Part shown: positions 35,466 through 38,900 of the stretch, piece after piece
Position numbering within the stretch: position 1 is the stretch's first letter
How the letters are laid out: each line of letters starts with the position of its first letter
Origin: Saprospiraceae bacterium
Lineage (GTDB): Bacteria; Bacteroidota; Bacteroidia; Chitinophagales; Saprospiraceae
DNA: 38,900 nt
NCBI GenBank assembly: GCA_020630955.1
Contig: JAHDIE010000034.1
Coordinates: forward strand, 1-38,900
Reading direction: 5' to 3'
Made by a program: the position numbers and the translations under genes
Notes under the pieces: generated by a model
Database searches by the model: none
Seen by the model: only the letters and a program-made list of their open reading frames with translations
Told to the model about the DNA's origin: nothing

Positions 35466-36182
35466 CTATTTTTTGGTTGATTTTTTAGCTACTGATTTTC
35501 TAGAGCTAGCTTTCTTAGCAGTTGCTTTCGCAGATCTTTTAGTTCCATTGGTTACTGATTTAGGAGATCTTTTTGCGGTTGCTTTCTTTGTTGTTTTTTT
35601 AGCTGTAGATTTTGCTTTTGTTGCAGTTGCTTTAACAGTTTTGCTGGCTTTTTTAGCTTGAGCTTTTACTTTCTTTGTAACAGTCTTTCTTACGGGACTA
35701 TTTTTAACTTCAGCTTTTAGTGTTGCAACATTTTTTTCTACTGTATCCTTGATATTCTTTGCAGATTTTGAAGCAGTCTTTTTTGTTTTATTGAAAGTTG
35801 TTTTCGTAGTAAGATTGATATCTTCTATACCATCCTCAATTCTATTTGATACTTTTTTAACAATCTTTTCTATTGTGTTGCTAGCTTTATTTACTTGTTT
35901 GGTAATTCCTAAAAGCTTTTGAAATCTTTTGCTGTTATTTTGAAGTTGTTCAATGGCTAATTCAGCTGTATCGAAAAACATATCAACTTGCTTTTCAATA
36001 ATAGGTTCAGATTTTTTAATTGCCTTAACTGCTAATTTTTGGTATTTAGTACCGGTTGCAATGGTTTCATCTATCATATCTTCTGCAAAATCAACAACCA
36101 TGATGTTAACATTTTTTACAGAATTTAATACTTGATTTCTTCTTTTCTTAACGTTTGTTTTGCTTGCTACTTTAGTTGCCAT
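35466..36182 (-). CDS. Phasin-like protein with histone H1-like tail
   Basis: A 238-residue protein. Residues about 15-95 are the phasin-like helical region, shared with the short paralogue downstream. Residues 96-160 are a coiled linker. Residues 165-238 are very rich in Lys, Ala, Thr and Ser, with KKA, AKK and TKK repeats as in histone H1 and the PhaF-type phasins. In Pseudomonas PhaF such a tail binds DNA and ties storage granules to the nucleoid. Here the same role would concern neutral lipid granules, because the neighbours make triacylglycerol or wax ester and no PHA synthase is visible. That functional link is an inference. Confidence 0.75.
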   Translation of the reverse strand: MATKVASKTNVKKRRNQVLNSVKNVNIMVVDFAEDMIDETIATGTKYQKLAVKAIKKSEPIIEKQVDMFFDTAELAIEQLQNNSKRFQKLLGITKQVNKASNTIEKIVKKVSNRIEDGIEDINLTTKTTFNKTKKTASKSAKNIKDTVEKNVATLKAEVKNSPVRKTVTKKVKAQAKKASKTVKATATKAKSTAKKTTKKATAKRSPKSVTNGTKRSAKATAKKASSRKSVAKKSTKK

Positions 36183-36221
36183 ATTATGTAGTTAATTAAG
36201 TTTTTATTTAAAATGATAACA

Positions 36222-36257
36222 CAAAGAAAAGAAGTGGAAGTTACAACTGAGTTACAA
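36222..36257 (-). promoter_or_regulatory. Candidate SARP-type operator and promoter of the phasin unit
   Basis: AGTTACAA occurs at 36239-36246 and again at 36250-36257, a direct repeat with an 11-bp period (TTGTAACT on the transcribed strand). Nine bases downstream is TTTCTTTG (36229-36222 on the minus strand), close to the TAnnTTTG -7 element of Bacteroidota. Activators of the SARP group are known to bind such one-turn direct repeats just upstream of the promoter core. The gene directly upstream encodes such a regulator. Confidence 0.5.
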
Positions 36258-36295
36258 TTTAAAAAAGAAGGCTAAAGTCAATAGAATAGGAGGTT

Positions 36296-37099
36296 TTACT
36301 TGGTTTTAATATTGTTGAATAAATCTATTGTAACCGGTAGCGGATCAATACCAAACTCTTTATTGAGTATATTTTTGCATTTTTCAAAGCATTTCAAAGC
36401 TTGAGGTCGATTTCCATTTAACATGTGTGCCATCATCTGTATTCGGTATGCCTCTTCCCAAGTTTGGTCAATATTTAAAGCTTCTTCTGTTAATCTGATT
36501 GTCTCTTTTGGCTGTTCGTTCAGCAAAAGCTCTGAAAGGCTTACAAAAGCATTTAAAGCTAACATTTGAAGATTTTCTCGTTCGCTTGAAGTCCAATCTT
36601 CATAAATTCTGTTGGGTAGAAAAACACCTTTATAAATATTGATTGCAGATTGAAATGAAAGTATTGCCAATTCTTTTTGTTCGCTATAGAGCTTATTTCC
36701 AATTTCAATAAAAGATTTAAAGACTTGACTATCCAACCATATATTTTCCATGTTTAGTTTGTAAGAGGAACCTTGTCTTTGTATATATTTTGTGTTACCT
36801 CTTTTATTGGTTTTTGGTTCAATTACTTTTTTGATTTCATGTAAGGCAACTTTAAAAGTTTGATCTGAACCTGCCTCTTCCCATAATCGATCTATAATCA
36901 TTTCTTTGTGAAGGGCCATTCTATTTCTTGATATTATAAGGAATTGAAATAATTGGATGGCTTTATCTCTCCCCCAATTATCAGAAATTTCTTCACCATT
37001 TAAAATGAGCGTGAAGCTGCCTAGCGTAATGATTTCTAAATCTGCTTTTTGTCGAGCTTCTAATAAATTTTCAATATGTGTGTCATCAAATTTAATCAA
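36296..37099 (-). CDS. SARP-like transcription activator (BTAD domain)
   Basis: A 267-residue protein with an OmpR-type winged helix (about 20-112; FTLILNGEEISDNWGRDKAIQLF, a typical SARP start). A bacterial transcriptional activator domain follows (BTAD, PF03704, about 115-267) with tetratricopeptide-like helices and the closing ALKCFEKCKNILNKEFGIDPLP. SARP proteins are best known as pathway-specific activators in actinomycetes; small stand-alone forms are uncommon in Bacteroidota. Its ATG overlaps the TGA of the coiled-coil gene (37096-37099), so they are cotranscribed. The phasin unit starts 114 bases downstream with an 11-bp-period repeat in front, so I infer it is a target. Confidence 0.85.
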   Translation of the reverse strand: MIKFDDTHIENLLEARQKADLEIITLGSFTLILNGEEISDNWGRDKAIQLFQFLIISRNRMALHKEMIIDRLWEEAGSDQTFKVALHEIKKVIEPKTNKRGNTKYIQRQGSSYKLNMENIWLDSQVFKSFIEIGNKLYSEQKELAILSFQSAINIYKGVFLPNRIYEDWTSSERENLQMLALNAFVSLSELLLNEQPKETIRLTEEALNIDQTWEEAYRIQMMAHMLNGNRPQALKCFEKCKNILNKEFGIDPLPVTIDLFNNIKTK

Positions 37100-37611
37100 G
37101 ACTTACTTATCTTTCGATCTATATTATCAACCTTCTTTTGAAGCTTAGCTACTAAATCAGTTAATTGAGAAATTTGATGAGATAATTCTTGTATATCTGA
37201 TTTTGAGGTAGGTTTATAAGACTCTAAATGTAGAAGGTTTGAGAGATCTTCTGCCTTTGAGGAAATTTGTTCTTGAATTTGTATTACTTGGGCTTTAGGA
37301 TCTTTAATAGCTTCTGCTACCATTTTGGGATAGCTTTTAGCTAGTTTTTTCCATATGTCCATACTTTTATTAAGTATGCCTTCTTTCTCTTTTGGGCTTA
37401 AATCTTCTTTTATTGAAGATATGGTTAAATCAGATAATTTGTTCTGGATAAAACCAATTGCATCTTTGAGTTCGCTGAAATTTTTTTGATCATTGCCTTG
37501 GACATGTGTAATTTTTCCTCTCCATTGTACATCTGCTTTTCCAGTTTTATCCTTAAAGATCACTTGCGTAAAGCGTAATAAGAAAGATGCTGTTTGGTCA
37601 TTTTTACTCAT
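37096..37611 (-). CDS. Coiled-coil protein of phasin/PhaE-like type, unknown
   Basis: A 171-residue protein with two parts. Residues 8-60 (FLLRFTQVIFKD..., then VQWRGKITHVQG and a Phe-containing helix) form a small domain. It resembles a widespread family of short proteins with R-F-x-Q-x-x-W/F and W-R-G-x-I-x-HVQ. Residues 70-171 are helical and end in a heptad coiled coil (LSHQISQLTDLVAKLQKKVDN), as in PHA-synthase subunit PhaE and some phasins. It opens the operon with the SARP-like gene. A role at the lipid granule or as a partner of the regulator is likely from context, not from any known activity. Confidence 0.65.
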   Translation of the reverse strand: MSKNDQTASFLLRFTQVIFKDKTGKADVQWRGKITHVQGNDQKNFSELKDAIGFIQNKLSDLTISSIKEDLSPKEKEGILNKSMDIWKKLAKSYPKMVAEAIKDPKAQVIQIQEQISSKAEDLSNLLHLESYKPTSKSDIQELSHQISQLTDLVAKLQKKVDNIDRKISKS

Positions 37612-37939
37612 TTGGATTTATTTTTATCTAAAATAGAAATAAGTTGCAGTTTTATGGAATTGATCGGATGTAAATACAAGTACTAGATTCAGAAGAATTT
37701 AATTTAAATTGAAAGCTTTCCTAAATTGAAGGCTTTGGAGGCTTAAAAGATTCACTATCCTCAGCGTTGGTGGGTTAAAAATCTGCTATCTCTTACTTTT
37801 TCAAGTAAAAAAGTCGTTCCAAAAAGTGTGAACTATGTCCCTTTATAAGTGTGAATCATGTCCCTTAACTGTACCTGGTTATCGCTAACGGATTACGTGT
37901 ATCCAGCGTATCCCGAAGGGTATGCTGTGATTACGGATG
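37612..37939. repeat. Gene-free 328-bp stretch with degenerate repeats
   Basis: No gene is seen. TGTAAATACAA at 37669-37679 is the motif shared with 29035-29045 and belongs to the promoter of the coiled-coil gene. ACTTTTT/AAAAAGT (37795-37801, 37808-37814) is a hairpin. AAGTGTGAACTATGTCCCTT (37824-37843) is repeated with two changes at 37847-37866, a 23-bp period; such doubled end-like repeats are reminiscent of insertion-sequence ends, but no transposase is present. CAGCGTATCC and GGGTATGCTG (37904-37928 region) form an imperfect hairpin with two G-U pairs. GC content rises there. Confidence 0.4.
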
Positions 37940-38410
37940 TTATGAGTCGGAATTTGATTTGAATAGTCTTTCATCTAGTTCTAACTTGGATTTTTTCTTT
38001 TTCTTTAAAAGGTTGAATTTATGGTGTTTTGGATTAATTAAGATGTTGAATTCTGTAGTGGTTATTATGGACGGAACTTTCAAAGCTAATGATCTACAGC
38101 CATTAATCCATTTATTGCTAGCTTCTTTAAACTGGTATTCTGCATCTTTCAATTTCCTTATTTTATTGAATTTTGAGATAGGGAAAGTTTGAATGAGGCT
38201 TGAATTAATTTCCAATTCCATTAACTCGAGATTTTGAGGAACAGTTAATCCATCAAAATGCACAAGAATTTCAAGTATAGCTAGTGAGATGTTTTCCGAG
38301 CAATAGAGTAGAGGTGTTCCTTTAAAATTCCATCTTCCTCCATAAAGCTTAGCTCCAGTTCCTGTTAGATCATCAATATAATCTGATGGAGAAATTCGAT
38401 ATAATTTCAT
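37940..38410 (-). CDS. RES-domain toxin
   Basis: A 156-residue protein with the RES fold (PF08808). Landmarks are MKLYRIS (Arg5), GGRWN (Arg26), LYCSEN (Tyr36), Glu47 in ILEILVH and SLALKVPSII near residue 120. Characterised members (for example MbcT and Res of Photorhabdus/Pseudomonas) degrade NAD+ by an ADP-ribosyltransferase-like reaction and stop growth. The gene follows the antitoxin gene by five bases. The Arg, Glu and Ser that give the family its name are present. The C-terminal tail after residue 140 is Lys-rich. The toxin should act in the cytosol when the antitoxin is lost. Confidence 0.9.
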   Translation of the reverse strand: MKLYRISPSDYIDDLTGTGAKLYGGRWNFKGTPLLYCSENISLAILEILVHFDGLTVPQNLELMELEINSSLIQTFPISKFNKIRKLKDAEYQFKEASNKWINGCRSLALKVPSIITTTEFNILINPKHHKFNLLKKKKKSKLELDERLFKSNSDS

Positions 38411-38415
38411 TTTGA

Positions 38416-38820
38416 TTAACTGTAAACTCCGTGTTCAATTCTTCCAATGATATCTTCAATCATTTCTATGCCAATTGATGTGTCCATAATTTCTAATGGC
38501 TTATTTTCATTTAAGACTTTATTTGAAGTCCGAATCCAAGCTTGGAATTTTTCTGTATCGAACAAATTATAACCTTTTTGAAATAGTTCAATGATTTGAA
38601 TTAAGTGAGACGTAATTTCTTTGTTTAGGATATGATCAGGAGGGTATCTAAATAGTTGTCTTTGAGAGATTGGAAGAATTGAGCTTAATTCTTTGTCAGA
38701 AAGTAAGATGTACTTCTGAATTCGTTCAATGTACTTGGTTTTTATACCATTCCGAGCAATTGTTATCAAATCTGTTCTTTGACTTATTTTCTCTGATTTT
38801 AGAAGTGTTTGTAGTGTCAT
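38416..38820 (-). CDS. Xre/MbcA/ParS-family antitoxin
   Basis: A 134-residue antitoxin of the RES-Xre type. Residues 30-75 form the helix-turn-helix-like N-terminal region (LSDKELSSILPISQRQLFR). The C-terminal DUF2384 domain (about 85-134) has FQAWIRTSNKVL, then a Thr-Ser-Ile-Gly-Ile-Glu stretch and GRIEHGVYS at the end. It should cover the toxin active site and repress the operon. The antitoxin gene comes first, as usual in this group. Three TTTGAC repeats in the promoter support self-regulation. Confidence 0.92.
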   Translation of the reverse strand: MTLQTLLKSEKISQRTDLITIARNGIKTKYIERIQKYILLSDKELSSILPISQRQLFRYPPDHILNKEITSHLIQIIELFQKGYNLFDTEKFQAWIRTSNKVLNENKPLEIMDTSIGIEMIEDIIGRIEHGVYS

Positions 38821-38880
38821 ATGTTGTCATTTGACATAAATATAACGACATTTGACTGATTTTGCAAGTTTTGACATTTT
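38821..38880 (-). promoter_or_regulatory. Promoter and repeated operator of the toxin-antitoxin operon
   Basis: TGTCATTTGACA (38825-38836) is a short palindrome just before the antitoxin start. TTTGAC recurs at 38830-38835, 38851-38856 and 38870-38875, spacings of 21 and 19 bases, so about two helical turns. On the minus strand TATATTTA (38844-38837) is a fair -7 element with a TTG (38867-38865) 20 bases upstream. The repeats flank it, which fits binding by the antitoxin. Confidence 0.6.
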
Positions 38881-38900
38881 CTGACTCATAACGGCGGCGG

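Noticed and set aside
1-38900. tRNA, rRNA, CRISPR arrays, prophage or integron
   Set aside because: I found no regular spaced repeats, no tRNA-like cloverleaf ends, no rRNA-like stretch and no integrase or phage structural gene.
38881-38900. GC-rich end of the window (ACGGCGGCGG)
   Set aside because: Too short to judge; it may be the start of a neighbouring element outside the window.

Overview
The window is about 39 kb of AT-rich DNA from a member of the Bacteroidota; I cannot resolve it below phylum from sequence alone. The phylum call rests on several signs. A secreted peptidase carries a C-terminal type IX secretion sorting domain. LytTR regulators and an AraC regulator with a membrane half are present. 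Many short lipoproteins occur, one with PD40 repeats. Shine-Dalgarno sequences are almost absent, and a few TAnnTTTG-like -7 elements are visible. I see no rRNA, tRNA, CRISPR array or intact transposase.

Left part (1-14 kb, mostly + strand): two tandem collagen-like surface proteins, the first cut by the window edge; a convergent barrel-like lipoprotein; an operon of a class C serine hydrolase with a two-gene ABC-2 exporter; the thioester alpha-2-macroglobulin and penicillin-binding protein 1C pair (periplasmic protease trap plus peptidoglycan repair); and a LytTR regulator whose receiver domain has lost its phosphoacceptor Asp. A structured 3' region and a clear terminator follow.

Middle part (14-29 kb, mostly - strand): a front-end type fatty acid desaturase, a tocopherol-cyclase-family protein, a sodium:solute symporter with its small partner, a TPMT-family methyltransferase, a second serine hydrolase, a membrane LytTR regulator next to a PD40 lipoprotein, a three-gene group (NTF2-like protein, erythromycin-esterase-like protein, PQQ-type sugar dehydrogenase), an AraC regulator, an S41 peptidase secreted by the type IX system, and an NADPH-dependent FMN reductase.

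Right part (29-37.6 kb) is the most interesting. It looks like a dedicated neutral-lipid storage locus. One 1078-residue protein fuses a PlsB-type glycerol-3-phosphate acyltransferase, a HAD phosphatase-like domain and a PlsC-type acyltransferase. Convergent to it lie a wax ester synthase/diacylglycerol acyltransferase fused to an SCP-2 lipid-binding domain, an alpha/beta hydrolase, two paralogous phasin-like proteins (one with a histone-H1-like tail), a SARP-type (BTAD) regulator and a coiled-coil protein overlapping the regulator gene. Together they could build triacylglycerol or wax ester from glycerol-3-phosphate, package it in granules, tie the granules to the nucleoid and control the process. 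The gene content recalls the mycobacterial plsB2-plsC-tgs-lipQ neighbourhood. Candidate operators, including an 11-bp-period direct repeat of the SARP type, lie in the promoter regions.

The last 1.3 kb holds degenerate repeats and a RES-Xre toxin-antitoxin module with a repeated operator, and may be an acquired segment.
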